Program-made: the position numbers and the translations under genes
NCBI RefSeq assembly: GCF_004342685.1
Contig: NZ_SMBZ01000013.1
Span: 1 to 64,000, forward strand
Direction: 5' to 3'
Origin: Sphingobacterium alimentarium
GTDB taxonomy: Bacteria > Bacteroidota > Bacteroidia > Sphingobacteriales > Sphingobacteriaceae
DNA: 64,000 bases
Shown here: positions 43,681 through 54,386 of the stretch, one piece after another
Layout: each line of letters begins with the position of its first letter
Numbering within the stretch: position 1 is the first letter of the stretch
Notes under the pieces: model-generated
Databases searched by the model: none
Seen by the model: the letters and a program-made list of their open reading frames with translations, nothing else
Told to the model about the DNA's origin: nothing

Positions 43681-44980
43681 ATGAAAGTAGTGAAAAATAA
43701 AAAAGAATGCTTAACATTCAGTAATGAGTGTCCCCAATGGCCCATGCGGATAAGAGCAGGGATGCAGTGGACAGTACTGTGCCTCAGTTTCCTCCCTCTG
43801 GCACTTCATGCTCAGACTCCCACAGATTCTACTGGCATTGAAGCCAAACAGGATACCATTAAGCAGAAGGATCTGTTTGATGTCATCGAAAAGATGTTTA
43901 ATATACATACCTCCGGAACCTCGTGACACCACGGATAAGCCATTCAGCTTTTCCGTACTGCCATTGACTACAGATGTTCCCGGAGGTGGCAGGGCTTTGG
44001 TCACCACGGTAACAGGAAGTTTTTATCTCGGAAGCCGAAAAAACACGAATTTATCCGAAGTCTGGTTTGTTCCCTATTTCGATTTTGAGGGCAGGTATGG
44101 ACTCCCTGTACGTTCCTACATCTGGCTGGATCGTAACAAATGGGCTTTACGAGGCGATATGCGGATTTTGAAATACCCGGAATACACCTACGGATTAGGA
44201 AAGCTAAAAACTGATGATGACAAGTTATTAGTCGATAGGTCATATCTGCGTGTTTACCAGCAAATATTCAGACAGGTTTCTCCCGGACTGTTGTTAGGGG
44301 TTGGATATCATCTTGATGTCAATTCAAAGATTAAAACAAACTCCCAAGACCCAACACTTACACAATTTTCCGGATACAATTATGGAACCACGAACGGAAC
44401 AACCAGCACCTCCTCCGGTATCAGCTTCGATTTACTATATGATACGAGGGGTAGTTCGATAAATGCATCAAAGGGAAGCTACTTAAATATTACGTACAGG
44501 ATGAATCCCGAATTTATGGGTAGTGATCGTTATTGGCATTCTTTGTATGTGGATGCCAAAAAATATTACAGATTGACCAAGTCTCCTGAACGGCAGAACC
44601 TGATCGCATTATGGAGCTATTACTGGACAACATTTAATTCCAATGCTCCTTATTTTGATCTGCCATCCATTGGATGGGATGATTTCAATACTTCGGGTCG
44701 TGGTTTTCAGCAGAGCAGGTTTCGTGCGAAATCCCTGTTTTATCTGGAAGCGGAATATAGAAAGGACATCACACGTGATGGACTGCTCGGATTTACACTG
44801 TTTTCAAACCTCAATAGCACAGAGGACTATAAAAATCCGCTGTTCTCTAAATGGAGTTTAGGCGTCGGTGGTGGGCTAAGGATTAAGGTCGATAAATTAT
44901 CCGGCACAAATATATCGTTGGATTATGGTTTCAGCCGTGGCTACCACGGCTTTTACATAACATTGGGGGAATATTTTTAA
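43681..44980 (+). pseudogene. Omp85/BamA-like outer-membrane barrel protein, frameshifted
   Basis: The first frame (43681-43926) encodes a signal peptide and DLFDVIEKMFNIHT and then stops. The rest lies in another frame that continues from PEPRDTTDKPFSFSVLPLTT at about 43911 to 44980. Joined, they give about 430 residues: a signal peptide, then a 16-strand-type surface-antigen barrel (GGGRALVTTVTGSFYLG, FDLLYDTRGSSINASKGSY) with a terminal Phe (ITLGEYF). There are no POTRA domains. The -1/+2 shift near 43905-43915 disables it unless it is a sequencing error or a programmed shift. It is last in the efflux/envelope cluster. Confidence 0.75.
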
Positions 44981-45043
44981 TCTTCTGTGGCTACGCCTGT
45001 ATAGACTTTTCCTTTTAAACCAAAAACACTAAAATAAAGCTGA

Positions 45044-45868
45044 ATGAATAAATTTTTGAATGAAAAACTCCATAGTCTGGAAACCACAATTCATGAATGT
45101 GAGTTGGAAACCGATTATTCCATACAACGTATAGAAACCATTATTCACCTCATTGTAAACTGTCTGTCTGAAGTAAAAGAATATGTTCTAAAAAGAGGTT
45201 TTAAGAATACAGATGAAGAAATCCGTTTTTTCAAGTATCAGAAGCCTGCAATTGTGGCAAAGCTCGTTTACTACAATGCCATTTATAAAATTGAAACCAA
45301 AAAGCCAAACAATAGTAAGGCTATAAAAAAATATCTAAATGAAGAATTGAGAAAACTCAAAAAGTATTTTGACAACAATCTCGAATTTTATAAATACTAC
45401 CGGACTAATAATTCTTTCATTGATGACAAGCTCTTTATCAGAGGTAAATATGATATAAAATTGAGTCTGGATACTGTTTATTTTGAAACCGACCACAGAT
45501 TTTCCACGTCTCATGATTACAAAGCGGCGAAGATTATAGCTAATGACCTGATACGGGTTTATCTTGAAGATCAGCTTCATAACACGCATCAAAATAAGAC
45601 TTCTGAAAAGCCTGTACTGAACTGGACAGGTAGCAAAACAGCATTAACGGAGTTGATATATGCTCTATATGCACACGGCATATTTGACAATGGAAATGCC
45701 GACATCAAGGTTATTGCCAAAACATTTGAAAGCACATTTAATATTGACTTAGGAGATTTTTATCATACATTTTTGGAACTGAAAGCCCGAAAAATAAACC
45801 GAACGAAATTCCTTGACAACTTACGTGATGCACTGATTAGAAAAATGGATGAGTACGATGATAAGTAG
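45044..45868 (+). CDS. rteC: RteC domain protein (copy 1)
   Basis: This 274-aa protein matches RteC: an N-terminal helical part with FFKYQKPAIVAKLVYYNAIY, the central FYKYYRTNNSFIDDKLFIRG and the C-terminal winged-helix-like WTGSKTALTELIYALYAHGI followed by FHHTFLELKAR-type residues. In CTnDOT, RteC activates the excision operon. This copy stands alone within the cargo region and differs clearly from the second copy at 58942-59787. Confidence 0.88.
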   Translation: MNKFLNEKLHSLETTIHECELETDYSIQRIETIIHLIVNCLSEVKEYVLKRGFKNTDEEIRFFKYQKPAIVAKLVYYNAIYKIETKKPNNSKAIKKYLNEELRKLKKYFDNNLEFYKYYRTNNSFIDDKLFIRGKYDIKLSLDTVYFETDHRFSTSHDYKAAKIIANDLIRVYLEDQLHNTHQNKTSEKPVLNWTGSKTALTELIYALYAHGIFDNGNADIKVIAKTFESTFNIDLGDFYHTFLELKARKINRTKFLDNLRDALIRKMDEYDDK

Positions 45869-45935
45869 TTTTGTTTGATAATACCCGCAATGTAGTTTAT
45901 CCATAAGATATAAACATTTGCTTATTTGAATTTGA

Positions 45936-45943
45936 TAACTTTG
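45936..45943 (+). promoter_or_regulatory. Bacteroidota -7 promoter box before the AraC gene
   Basis: TAACTTTG fits TAnnTTTG, with TTTG elements about 15 bp upstream. The transcript would carry a leader of about 80 bases to the GTG at 46027. Confidence 0.5.
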
Positions 45944-46026
45944 CAGGATGAAACGGAAAGGAAACCATCTAAGATAATGAGTAAATAACCAGGACAATAT
46001 CTAAGTCTGTAAGACAATAAAAAATC

Positions 46027-46755
46027 GTGAAAAAACACATAAAAATAGGGTTTTCGGACATTGGCGGGATTTATATCGGTAAAGACATCCAGACCAGCGA
46101 ACATCTGCATCACGCTATTACCGTTGCTGTATCGTTTTCAGATGAAATTGATTATTGGTGTGAGCGGCAAAAGGTTTCCTGCAAGGGAGTAATTATGCAG
46201 GCTAACACTATCCGAAAACTTGTCAATCCTGATAACAGCTACATTGCTTTTATCCATATCGAGCCTTTCTCTGAACAAGGCTTAAAACTAACCGACAGAA
46301 AAGAGCCCTTCAAACAATTATCGCTTATTCAGGTAAAAAATATAACCAAACGTTTAGAAAAATGGCTTTCAGATGAGCAGAATGACGAGAGCTTGACCAA
46401 AAAAATAATTGACAAAATTATTTCCGAAATTGGCTATACTTCTGGTATTGCGATAGACAAAAGAATTAGAAAAGCAATAGATAAAATCCGAAAAACAGAA
46501 GACATAACGCTCAAACAGATTTCTGAACACAGCCATTTATCAATGTATCGGTTTTCTCATCTTTTCAAACAGCAAACAGGAATATCTTTTAGAGAGTTTG
46601 TTTTATATACGAAATTAGTCAAATCCCTAAAAGCAGTTTATCAAAAACAGAGCCTTACACACTCTTCTTATTTAGGTGGTTTTTCAGACCAAGCACATTT
46701 TACACGAACATATTATAAGGCATTCGGCATATTGCCCTCTCAAAGCGTAAAATAG
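46027..46755 (+). CDS. AraC family transcriptional regulator
   Basis: The 242-aa product starts with GTG. It has an N-terminal ligand-binding-like part (about 1-135, with HLHHAITVAVSF) and a C-terminal AraC DNA-binding domain (about 150-242) with LKQISEHSHLSMYRFSHLFK and GFSDQAHFTRTYYKAFG. It lies 60 bp before a VOC gene and could control it. Whether it also controls the shared cargo promoter module is open. Confidence 0.85.
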   Translation: MKKHIKIGFSDIGGIYIGKDIQTSEHLHHAITVAVSFSDEIDYWCERQKVSCKGVIMQANTIRKLVNPDNSYIAFIHIEPFSEQGLKLTDRKEPFKQLSLIQVKNITKRLEKWLSDEQNDESLTKKIIDKIISEIGYTSGIAIDKRIRKAIDKIRKTEDITLKQISEHSHLSMYRFSHLFKQQTGISFREFVLYTKLVKSLKAVYQKQSLTHSSYLGGFSDQAHFTRTYYKAFGILPSQSVK

Positions 46756-46814
46756 CAACTCCGTTCAATTTTATGGCAGGGTTAATAACAATCTTTGCCT
46801 AAAAATAATTGAAT

Positions 46815-47219
46815 ATGAAAACATTAGTTGCTTATTTTACGATTAAAGGCAGAACAGAAGAAGCCTTGAAATTCTATGAAGATTGTTTTGGAGGACAGAC
46901 AATTTTTGTACAACGGTATTCAGAAACACCTTATCAGGTATCGGAAGCCTATAAGAACAAAATTGCCCACGCTGAATTTAAAGCGGAAAACGTTCATTTC
47001 TATATTTCTGACGGTTTTGAAAAGGAAGAAATCAGTTTTGGAAACGGTATTGGAATGACAGTAAATTTTGATAATCCTGATGAACAAAAATCAGTTTTTG
47101 AGAAATTGAAAATTGACGGAAATGTAACATTTGATTTTTTCCAAACAACGATTGACACCAACCTGGTGTGTGTCATAGATAAGTTTGGGGTACATTGGTA
47201 TCTGAACTATGTAAAATAA
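46815..47219 (+). CDS. VOC family (PhnB-like) protein
   Basis: The ATG at 46815 is used; a TTG at 46809 is possible. The 134-aa protein has the beta-alpha-beta-beta-beta pattern of VOC/PhnB domains: VAYFTIKGRTEEALKFYEDCFGG, AHAEFKAENVHFYISDG and CVIDKFGVHWYLNY. Members bind metals or small molecules, and some give antibiotic resistance. No specific substrate can be read here. It is the last plus-strand cargo gene. Confidence 0.85.
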   Translation: MKTLVAYFTIKGRTEEALKFYEDCFGGQTIFVQRYSETPYQVSEAYKNKIAHAEFKAENVHFYISDGFEKEEISFGNGIGMTVNFDNPDEQKSVFEKLKIDGNVTFDFFQTTIDTNLVCVIDKFGVHWYLNYVK

Positions 47220-47231
47220 CGTCTGCCAAGA

Positions 47232-47259
47232 AAAAGGGAGCTTATAAAAAGCCCCTTTT
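47232..47259. terminator. terminator between VOC gene and methylase/helicase gene
   Basis: AAAAGGGAGC and GCCCCTTTT form an imperfect stem around a TTATAAAAA loop. It separates two convergent transcription units. Confidence 0.6.
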
Positions 47260-50200
47260 ATAATACCCCTCTTGGTAAATGAATGCCTTTTGTTCGCACA
47301 ATACTTTCCGAAACCTTTGGTGTTTCTTGCTGTTTTTCAGTTTGTTCTTCGGGTTCGTCGTGTGTTTTGGGCTTGATAGATAACTGTATTTTCCGCTCAA
47401 CAGAAGCCAGCTCGGTTTTAAGTTCGTTCAATCGGTTCTCTTTACTCCACGTACCGTTCAACACTTCATGAAGAACAGGTAAATCCTTTTTAATTTCGGC
47501 TATTCTCTTTTGTTCCTGTTCAATGTAGGAAGGTAGTTTTTCCAGTGCATTAAGGAAATTCATAGATGCCAGCTTCTCATCTTTGGCAAGGATACCGTTG
47601 TTGTAGGTATATTTGATATTTCCCTCGCCCTGTATCAAAAATCGGTTTACCCGAATATCCGCACCGTCCTTTTGCGACATTTCCGTTTTTACCAAAAGCT
47701 GAAAACCGTAGAGGCTTCCGATTTCCTCATAATCCCCCCCTGTACGGGATTTGTCCGCAAGCTGATTGAGCTTTGTACCGATTTGTTTTGTATCCGCATT
47801 TGGCGACAAGCCGTCCAGCTTAATAAGGTTAGCAACAGTACCATCCGACAGTTTTTGAATACGCCCTTGCAGGTTATTCCAGTCAAGGCTCATACGGTCA
47901 AATCGGGATTGGGTTCTGTCGAGTTCTGCCGTATAGTCTTCCAATTTATATTTGGCACTCGATTTTGAACGGTTGAACGATTGCCTTTCGCTTTCCAGTC
48001 CGGCAATCTGTTTTTCTATTTTAGCTTTGTCCAACAGGTCGGTATTGCCCATAAGAATAGCCACGTATTCTGAGAAGTTCATGCCCGATTTTTCGTCCAT
48101 ACTGCCCTCGTCAATCGTCCGTTTGCCGAGATTATTGGATTTTAACTGGTCGATAAATAGCTGTTTGTTGTACAGCAGGTTGAACTTGTAACTGTCCAAC
48201 GATTTTTCTACTGCATAAATAATGACATCCACTTTATTGTTGTTAAAATGTTTGGCTATTTCATTGCCTTTTCGGATAGCCCGACCATCCCTTTGGGCAA
48301 GGTCGGACGGTCGCCAAGGCGTATCCAGATGATGTACGGCAACGGCTCTTTTCTGTGCATTGACACCTGTACCGAGCATACTCGTAGAACCGAACAACAC
48401 ACGGATTTTACCGCTGTTCATTCCTTGTATAAGTTCTTTGCGTTGCTTGTCATTTTTCGCTTCCTGTATAAAGCGGATTTCGTGTGCAGGTATGCCGTGG
48501 TCTTCCGCCAACTTGCGTTTGATTTCGGAGTAGATATTCCATTGGTTCGGTTTGTATGTTCCCAAATCCGAAAACACGAATTGCGTTCCTTTCTGTGCAT
48601 TGAATTTGTGGTAATACTTAGCGATATTATTCGCACAATGCGTAGCCTTGTTGTCGGGGTGGTCTTGGTAATGAGGGCTTACCATCCGCATATCCAAAGA
48701 CATCTTACGGGCGTAATCCGTAGCGATGAGCATTTTTGCTTTTTCCTCTTTTTTAGATAAAGGTTCTCTGCCCAATAATTCGCCTTTGCCTGTTTTGGCA
48801 AACTCCATCAGCTTTTCGATAAATTGCTCCTGGTCTGGCGTAGGCGGTATGTTATAAAACACCTCGTTCTTTTCTGGGCGGTCAATACCAATCATTTCCG
48901 CAGTACGGTAATCCGTGATTTCGGAATAGAATTGAGCCAGTTCCGGTACTTTGATAAAGTATCGGAAACGCTCTTTTGCCACGATATTATTAGCTACCGA
49001 AAATTCATAATCGGTCGTTTTCTTTGCATAAATCGCTGCCCACGCATCAAAGGAGTTAATACCCTGTTTTGCCAATGCTCTTGGTCGCAGGTATTTAAAG
49101 AGCAGGTACAGTTCGGTAAGCGAATTGCTTATGGTAGTTCCCGACAGGAAAGTTGCCCCCATATCCGCATCAATACGCTCCTGTATGGTACGGATAGCAA
49201 ACAGCAGGTTCAGTGCCTTTTGGCTTCCCTGTTGATTGCCCAATCCCGCAACCCTCGAATGCCTTGTGTTGAACATCAGGTTTTTGAATTGGTGGCTTTC
49301 GTCTACAAACAAATGGTCTATACCCATCATTTTGAAATCTACAATGTCATCTTTGCGGTTTTCAATATCGTGTTGCAGCGTTTTGAGCTTTACTTCGAGG
49401 TTTTCCTTTTGTTTTTCCGCTCCGGCAAGCATACCTCTGGTTACTTCATCTCCTTGACTACGCAAAACATCAAGATTTTCTTCTACGCTGTCTAATTCGA
49501 TTTGCAGGATTTCCTTTTGTATTTCGGGTGATTGCGGTATCATCCCGAATTGGTCGTGTGTGAGTATCACACAATCCCACTCGTTGTTTTTAATATCACC
49601 GAAAATCCGCAGACGTTTTTCGGGCGTAAAGTCATCAATGCCCGGATAGAGGATTTTGGCGTGGGGATAAGCGGTGCGGTAGGCTTCGGCAATTTCGGGT
49701 ACATTGGCTTTCAGTCCGATAATCATCGGTTTGTGTGCCAAGCCCAAACGCTTCATTTCCTGTGCTCCCGTACACATTATCAACGTCTTTCCTGCACCTA
49801 CTTCGTGGTCGCAGATAGCACCGTTGTTGAGCTTTATCATCCAGACCGCATCCTTTTGGCTCGAATACAGGTCGTCAATCTCCAATCCCTTTCGGTCTAA
49901 TCCCGGAAACTCCTGATGTGAGCCGTCGTAGTTCGGGCGGACAAAACAGTTAAAGGTGTCGTTGTATTGGTCGGTCAGCCTTTTTTTGAACACATCGTTT
50001 TGGGCGTGAAGCCAATCGGTAAAGGCAGTTCGGATTTCGTCAATCCTGGTATTCGCCATTTGTATGGCTTCCATATCCCTTACCTTAACATCTTTGCCAT
50101 CTACCTGTACTGTTTTAGAAATATCGGGCGTGGTATTGATGAGGGCGTGTTTGAGCAGGGCAATTCCGTCATACGTCCGGCTTTTGGCTTTGACCGCATA

Positions 50201-52702
50201 TTTATCCCAAATGTGTACGTTCTTTTGCTTACAGGTTACGGAGAAATCGTCGGCACTATCGGAGTAATGGATACGGACTTCTGTATCGAAAAGGTGCGAT
50301 GCAAACCGGGCATAAATGCCTGCGGGTATCCAGCGTTCGCCGAGATTAAAATCGAGTTCCTCAAATTCGATACGTCTTGGTCTTGCTTCCTCTAATACGG
50401 TAAGGCTTTCTTTGGCTTGGGCATCATCGGGATTGTTTTCGAGGTGGGCTCTGACCTCTTGTGCTTTCTCCACAACGTTGCCCGCAACCCAACGTTCAGC
50501 AATTTCATATTCCTTTTCGAGCGGATTGTAATAAATACGACCGTGCAGGGCTTCCCTCAAAGCATCAGCAGGCATATTGCTGATTTCGGACATATAGCCC
50601 AGATCCACGCTCCCGTATTTGTTCAGCGAAGCGGATAACGCTTCTTCGGGATTGTCGGTTGTTATGGTTACAGTTGAGAAACTTACAGGACGACTGAAAA
50701 TATCCGATTTATGAATAATACCGCCTTTTACACGCTCCAAATAAGGTATTTCCTTTCCGGCACTATCTGTTTTTATCAACTTGATGTTATCGGCATTGTT
50801 AAGGTTCCCGTACCGCTTCACAAAGGCATCGTAAAGACGGTTAAGAGTTTCCCTTTCTTTTTTATGCTCGATCTGTTGTTCTGCTTCTTTGGTGTATAGC
50901 AGTTGATAAACATCACGCACCCCGATATACGCTTCGGCTCTTGCTTTCTGTAAAGGCGGCAATTGCAAGGGGTGGAAAACAGCCGTACCGTCTTTTGCCT
51001 CTACTTCTTGCAGATGACCCACCCAGCCATTATCCACGACAAGGCAGTCGTTTCGGTGGAATGCTTGCAGTTCGCCACTGTACGGAGCAGGTTCGGGGAT
51101 GGTGTTGATTGCTATGTCGGGATCGGCTGGCTTATCAGCGTGGCCATTCCCGCCAACTTGTGAAAACAAGTCGCCGATTATTTCCTGTCCGGTGTTGTTC
51201 GGTCGAGTGTTTCTCTTTACTGTACCGTTTGAAGCAGGAGGCGTGTAAGATTGTTGCATTGTACCGCTGAACAGGTCGGTTTGCCGACCCATAGGAGCAC
51301 GCCTGCTTTTTACTGTCTTTCTTTTACTCTGGGTAGTTTTCTTTGGTGGAGCAAGAACCGCTACGGGTTCCCCTGCATTCTCAAACAAATCGAAAATGCT
51401 CAGTTGCTTTAATTCCTGTGGACTTTCCTGAACGGTTGCAGGTGGAATATTTCGTTGTTTAGGTGGTTCCGTCTGAACTGTTAAAGGTTCGGCAACCGGA
51501 GGTGCGACTGTCGGGGTAATTGGTATTGGTGTGATGGGGTCATCGTTCCGTTTGCCTTTGTATAAACCTAAATCCAAATATTTTCCAAAATCATCGGAAA
51601 GCATTTGATTGAGGTCTTTTGCTATGCCCTCAATACCCCCTTTGTGAGTATAGATGAGAGCAGGTTGTCCGTAAGGATCGGTGTCTATTTTTTTGTCGGT
51701 ATGAACCACCCTGTCGAGATCTCCCAATAATACGTTAGTTGAGAAGTTTTCCGCTGTTATGTATGTGCCGCAGAACTTATTTTCTCTCCAGGAATTTTTT
51801 TGTTTTTGTATATCTTTTTGTAATATGATTAAATCACTTCCAACCTCTGTACCTGCATAATCCGTAAACAGGTTATTCGGCAATCGAATAGCCGAAACCA
51901 GATTGTTGTTTTCCATTAACGCCCTGCGTATTGGCTCATTCTTTGGACTGTTCAGAATACCCTGAGAAGTAATAAACACCTGTAAACCGCCCTCACGAAG
52001 CATGTCATTTCCTTTTAAGAAGAAATAATTGTGGATGCTGCGGGCAGCCTGTACTTTTGCGGGGTCTTTGCTTCGGGAAAACGACAGATCAAATACCGAA
52101 GTATCCCCAAAAGGGATATTGCTTGCAATTACAGCATACGAGCCTTGCTCTTTTTCAGGTATCTCTTCAAATCCGCTAATGCGGATAGTGCTTTCAGGAT
52201 AAAGGTGCTTTAATATTTTGCCTGTGAGCAAATCCTTTTCATAAGCAGTAACTTTAGCCTCCCGGTTCTCTGCAAATGATTGTATAAAGGAGCCGATACC
52301 TGCGGAGGGTTCGAGGAATGTATCAATATTAAGACCGCTATTCCTCAATGTCGAAGCAATCGTATCTATGACCTGTGGTGGTGTATAAAAAGCAGTCAGT
52401 ACCGAGCTTTTCATACTATCTACATACCGACGGTATTGCTTATCGTCTTCGGAATTTTCTTTGAGCAGTTTATGGAGTTCCTGTGTTATCGGAAAAAGAT
52501 CATGTTCGGTTTTTCGCCAATGATTGATGTCTATTTCATTCGCTATGGGATTCAACACGAATTTAAGACCGCCAAATCCGCTGTAACGCTTCATTAGCAG
52601 TCTTTCCTCTGCGGTGGCTTGTCGTCTTTCCTTTTCTAATGTAAAAGCAATCCGCAGGGCTTCGATGTTGTGCTGGAGGTGTTGCCTTTTACTGAAGCCC
52701 AT
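47258..52702 (-). CDS. giant N6-adenine methylase/SNF2-type helicase fusion of Bacteroidota ICEs
   Basis: This 1,814-aa protein has an N-terminal class-I methyltransferase domain with the AdoMet motif [11 protein letters not shown] (131-139) and motif IV SNIPFGD (194-200), where the usual NPPF/Y is NIPF. A Pro/Gln-rich linker lies at about 395-520. The helicase part has Walker [12 protein letters not shown] (about 965), DEAH-like VDESHQFKN (about 1130) and motif VI-like [12 protein letters not shown]. The C-terminus is coiled coil. Such proteins are a standard part of these elements and probably protect or process transferred DNA. It overlaps DUF1896 by 14 bp. Confidence 0.9.
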   Translation of the reverse strand: MGFSKRQHLQHNIEALRIAFTLEKERRQATAEERLLMKRYSGFGGLKFVLNPIANEIDINHWRKTEHDLFPITQELHKLLKENSEDDKQYRRYVDSMKSSVLTAFYTPPQVIDTIASTLRNSGLNIDTFLEPSAGIGSFIQSFAENREAKVTAYEKDLLTGKILKHLYPESTIRISGFEEIPEKEQGSYAVIASNIPFGDTSVFDLSFSRSKDPAKVQAARSIHNYFFLKGNDMLREGGLQVFITSQGILNSPKNEPIRRALMENNNLVSAIRLPNNLFTDYAGTEVGSDLIILQKDIQKQKNSWRENKFCGTYITAENFSTNVLLGDLDRVVHTDKKIDTDPYGQPALIYTHKGGIEGIAKDLNQMLSDDFGKYLDLGLYKGKRNDDPITPIPITPTVAPPVAEPLTVQTEPPKQRNIPPATVQESPQELKQLSIFDLFENAGEPVAVLAPPKKTTQSKRKTVKSRRAPMGRQTDLFSGTMQQSYTPPASNGTVKRNTRPNNTGQEIIGDLFSQVGGNGHADKPADPDIAINTIPEPAPYSGELQAFHRNDCLVVDNGWVGHLQEVEAKDGTAVFHPLQLPPLQKARAEAYIGVRDVYQLLYTKEAEQQIEHKKERETLNRLYDAFVKRYGNLNNADNIKLIKTDSAGKEIPYLERVKGGIIHKSDIFSRPVSFSTVTITTDNPEEALSASLNKYGSVDLGYMSEISNMPADALREALHGRIYYNPLEKEYEIAERWVAGNVVEKAQEVRAHLENNPDDAQAKESLTVLEEARPRRIEFEELDFNLGERWIPAGIYARFASHLFDTEVRIHYSDSADDFSVTCKQKNVHIWDKYAVKAKSRTYDGIALLKHALINTTPDISKTVQVDGKDVKVRDMEAIQMANTRIDEIRTAFTDWLHAQNDVFKKRLTDQYNDTFNCFVRPNYDGSHQEFPGLDRKGLEIDDLYSSQKDAVWMIKLNNGAICDHEVGAGKTLIMCTGAQEMKRLGLAHKPMIIGLKANVPEIAEAYRTAYPHAKILYPGIDDFTPEKRLRIFGDIKNNEWDCVILTHDQFGMIPQSPEIQKEILQIELDSVEENLDVLRSQGDEVTRGMLAGAEKQKENLEVKLKTLQHDIENRKDDIVDFKMMGIDHLFVDESHQFKNLMFNTRHSRVAGLGNQQGSQKALNLLFAIRTIQERIDADMGATFLSGTTISNSLTELYLLFKYLRPRALAKQGINSFDAWAAIYAKKTTDYEFSVANNIVAKERFRYFIKVPELAQFYSEITDYRTAEMIGIDRPEKNEVFYNIPPTPDQEQFIEKLMEFAKTGKGELLGREPLSKKEEKAKMLIATDYARKMSLDMRMVSPHYQDHPDNKATHCANNIAKYYHKFNAQKGTQFVFSDLGTYKPNQWNIYSEIKRKLAEDHGIPAHEIRFIQEAKNDKQRKELIQGMNSGKIRVLFGSTSMLGTGVNAQKRAVAVHHLDTPWRPSDLAQRDGRAIRKGNEIAKHFNNNKVDVIIYAVEKSLDSYKFNLLYNKQLFIDQLKSNNLGKRTIDEGSMDEKSGMNFSEYVAILMGNTDLLDKAKIEKQIAGLESERQSFNRSKSSAKYKLEDYTAELDRTQSRFDRMSLDWNNLQGRIQKLSDGTVANLIKLDGLSPNADTKQIGTKLNQLADKSRTGGDYEEIGSLYGFQLLVKTEMSQKDGADIRVNRFLIQGEGNIKYTYNNGILAKDEKLASMNFLNALEKLPSYIEQEQKRIAEIKKDLPVLHEVLNGTWSKENRLNELKTELASVERKIQLSIKPKTHDEPEEQTEKQQETPKVSESIVRTKGIHLPRGVL

Positions 52703-53126
52703 TTTCCTCTATCCATATTGCGATAGTTCCCGTCAGTTCGGTATAGAGGACATCAAACTCATAACCGTAAGCGAAATCATCTGTCAGTTTATATTTGGCA
52801 AAAACAGGCTCACAGACGGGAAACATTTTGAAGGCGAACGGTCGCAGTTCCTCGTCTGCCATAAGGGTATCAAACTCATTGCAGACCACTTGAAAAATGG
52901 TATCGAATTTGGAGAAATGCAGGTTTTCAAACAGAATGTAATTGGCTATCTCATTGCATTGGTCGATAGCGTTGCCGGAGCGGAACGCTCCCTCATAAGC
53001 ATTCGCTGCCCACGAGGAACGCTGGTCGATAAATTTTTGATCGTTGGCTTTTTCGGGAAAGCTCGAATTAAGATGCTCTTGCAGTCGTAAACGGAAATAC
53101 GACAAGTCTTTTTGCTGTGTACTCAT
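52689..53126 (-). CDS. DUF1896 family protein
   Basis: This 145-aa acidic helical protein begins [20 protein letters not shown] and has [20 protein letters not shown], which are DUF1896 signatures. It is always found beside the giant methylase/helicase in Bacteroidota ICEs. The 14-bp overlap with that gene suggests a stoichiometric partner. A phased operator lies 65-104 bp upstream. Confidence 0.9.
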   Translation of the reverse strand: MSTQQKDLSYFRLRLQEHLNSSFPEKANDQKFIDQRSSWAANAYEGAFRSGNAIDQCNEIANYILFENLHFSKFDTIFQVVCNEFDTLMADEELRPFAFKMFPVCEPVFAKYKLTDDFAYGYEFDVLYTELTGTIAIWIEENGLQ

Positions 53127-53190
53127 AATAATTTTTGTTTAGAAATTTTGCGTAAAGCCTAAAATTAGAGTAGAGATCAAGAGCCTTTGA

Positions 53191-53230
53191 AGATGTGGCA
53201 GGGTTTGGCTTTGAGAGGCAGGATTTGTCG
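53191..53230 (-). promoter_or_regulatory. 10-bp-phased operator array, copy 6 (DUF1896 / methylase)
   Basis: The gene-strand units are CGACAAATCC, TGCCTCTCAA, AGCCAAACCC and TGCCACATCT at 10-bp steps. It lies between the divergent DUF1896 operon and the small histone-like gene, so it could act on both. Confidence 0.78.
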
Positions 53231-53240
53231 TAAAACGTAG

Positions 53241-53270
53241 TTGATGTAAGGGCTTAAAAATGTACTTTTG
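53241..53270 (+). promoter_or_regulatory. promoter of the histone H1-like gene
   Basis: TTG at 53241-53243 and TACTTTTG at 53263-53270 fit the Bacteroidota -33/-7 promoter with a 19-bp spacer, 30 bp before the ATG. Confidence 0.6.
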
Positions 53271-53299
53271 TTTGTTATAAATTTTAATCCATTATCATA

Positions 53300-53476
53300 A
53301 TGAATGAACTAATCGAAAAAATCAACGCAAGCATTGAAGCATTCAAAGCTGATGCGGAATTACAGGCAGAAAAAGGGAACAAAGCCGCAGGAACAAGAGC
53401 CCGTAAGGCTTCTCTTGAATTGGAGAAACTTTTAAAAGAGTTTAGAAAAGTTTCGTTGGAAGCATCAAAAAACTAA
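53300..53476 (+). CDS. histone H1/Hc1-like small basic protein
   Basis: This 58-aa protein (MNELIEKINASIEAFKADAE at its start) is rich in Lys, Ala and Glu. It contains GNKAAGTRARKASLELEKLL, the pattern of Bacteroidota histone H1-like (Hc1) proteins that bind DNA non-specifically. It has a good promoter, its own terminator and no neighbours on its strand. It is the only plus-strand gene in the 47-60 kb maintenance block. A role in compacting or silencing the element is inference. Confidence 0.82.
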   Translation: MNELIEKINASIEAFKADAELQAEKGNKAAGTRARKASLELEKLLKEFRKVSLEASKN

Positions 53477-53480
53477 AATA

Positions 53481-53506
53481 AAACCCTCTGAAATTTCAGA
53501 GGGTTT
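53481..53506. terminator. bidirectional terminator (histone-like gene / ORF6N gene)
   Basis: A perfect 26-bp palindrome (AAACCCTCTGAAA and its complement) lies between the two convergent stop codons. Confidence 0.85.
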
Positions 53507-53507
53507 A

Positions 53508-54386
53508 TTATTCGTTCAGAAGTTGAAGCATCCTGCCGACTTCTATATCCATTCTGGAAAAAGCAAACCATTTTTTGCCCAGGTCTTTTAGCGAAGCTCC
53601 AATATGATACAGTTGCGTCTGGTCTATGATCAAAAATCGGTCATGGGCATCGGAGAAAATCTCAATTTCAATCGGGGGATATTGGCTGTTGTATCGTTGT
53701 AAGTCCAGCCTTAACTGATTGCTGATATTTTTGGTGTAGATTTTTGCTGTTACGTTATCCTTACGTTTGCCCAACAAGGTCAGCACTGTATCATCTGTGT
53801 AATTATCGAGCAGGATAATTGATTTATCGGCACTTCGGATAATGTCTGATACAAAGGTATAGGCATCAAAGACCTGTCCATTGTAAAAGATACCTTTTTC
53901 GCTATGGAGCTTGTCACTTTCCAAAGCCTTAAAGATTTCTTCAAATTTTTGATCGGCTTCTAATTGCTTTAATTCAATATTATCCAAACGATGGAATAAA
54001 GAAGCATTGCTAATAAGCATTCTACGCATTTCTACAAATGCTTCCATAATTTCTACACTGACTTTGACAGCAACATCAGAACGAAGTATAGCAGAAGCCA
54101 TTGCAACCCCTTGTTCGGTAAAAACATAGGGCAGGTAACGCCGTCCACCGTAACTCAAACTTGAGGTTCCAATTTGGAACCTCAAGTCTTCAACTTCCTT
54201 ATCGGTCAGTTGAAAACAAAAAGAAGCAGGAAACCGCTCAATATTTCTTTTTACGGCTTTGTTGAGGTTCTTTGTTTCCACTTGGTATAAAGAAGCGAGA
54301 TCGCTGTCCAACATCACTTGCTTGTCACGTATGGTATAAATCAGATTTTTGATTTCTTTAGGTACAATAGTCTGTTTATTTTCCAT
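53508..54386 (-). CDS. ORF6N domain protein with PLD-like C-terminal region
   Basis: The ATG at 54386 gives MENKQTIVPKEIKNLIYTIR, the usual ORF6N start; an upstream frame to 54434 would overlap topB more. The 292-aa protein has an ORF6N domain (about 8-95, IRDKQVMLDSDLASLYQVET, FTEQGVAMASAIL). Its C-terminal domain (about 165-292) has SIILLDNYTDDTVL and SDAHDRFLIID followed by YHIGASLKDLGKKWFAFS, a pattern of PLD-like half-sites. ORF6N/KilA-N domains bind DNA in phages and mobile elements. It overlaps topB by 11 bp and shares its operon. Confidence 0.85.
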   Translation of the reverse strand: MENKQTIVPKEIKNLIYTIRDKQVMLDSDLASLYQVETKNLNKAVKRNIERFPASFCFQLTDKEVEDLRFQIGTSSLSYGGRRYLPYVFTEQGVAMASAILRSDVAVKVSVEIMEAFVEMRRMLISNASLFHRLDNIELKQLEADQKFEEIFKALESDKLHSEKGIFYNGQVFDAYTFVSDIIRSADKSIILLDNYTDDTVLTLLGKRKDNVTAKIYTKNISNQLRLDLQRYNSQYPPIEIEIFSDAHDRFLIIDQTQLYHIGASLKDLGKKWFAFSRMDIEVGRMLQLLNE

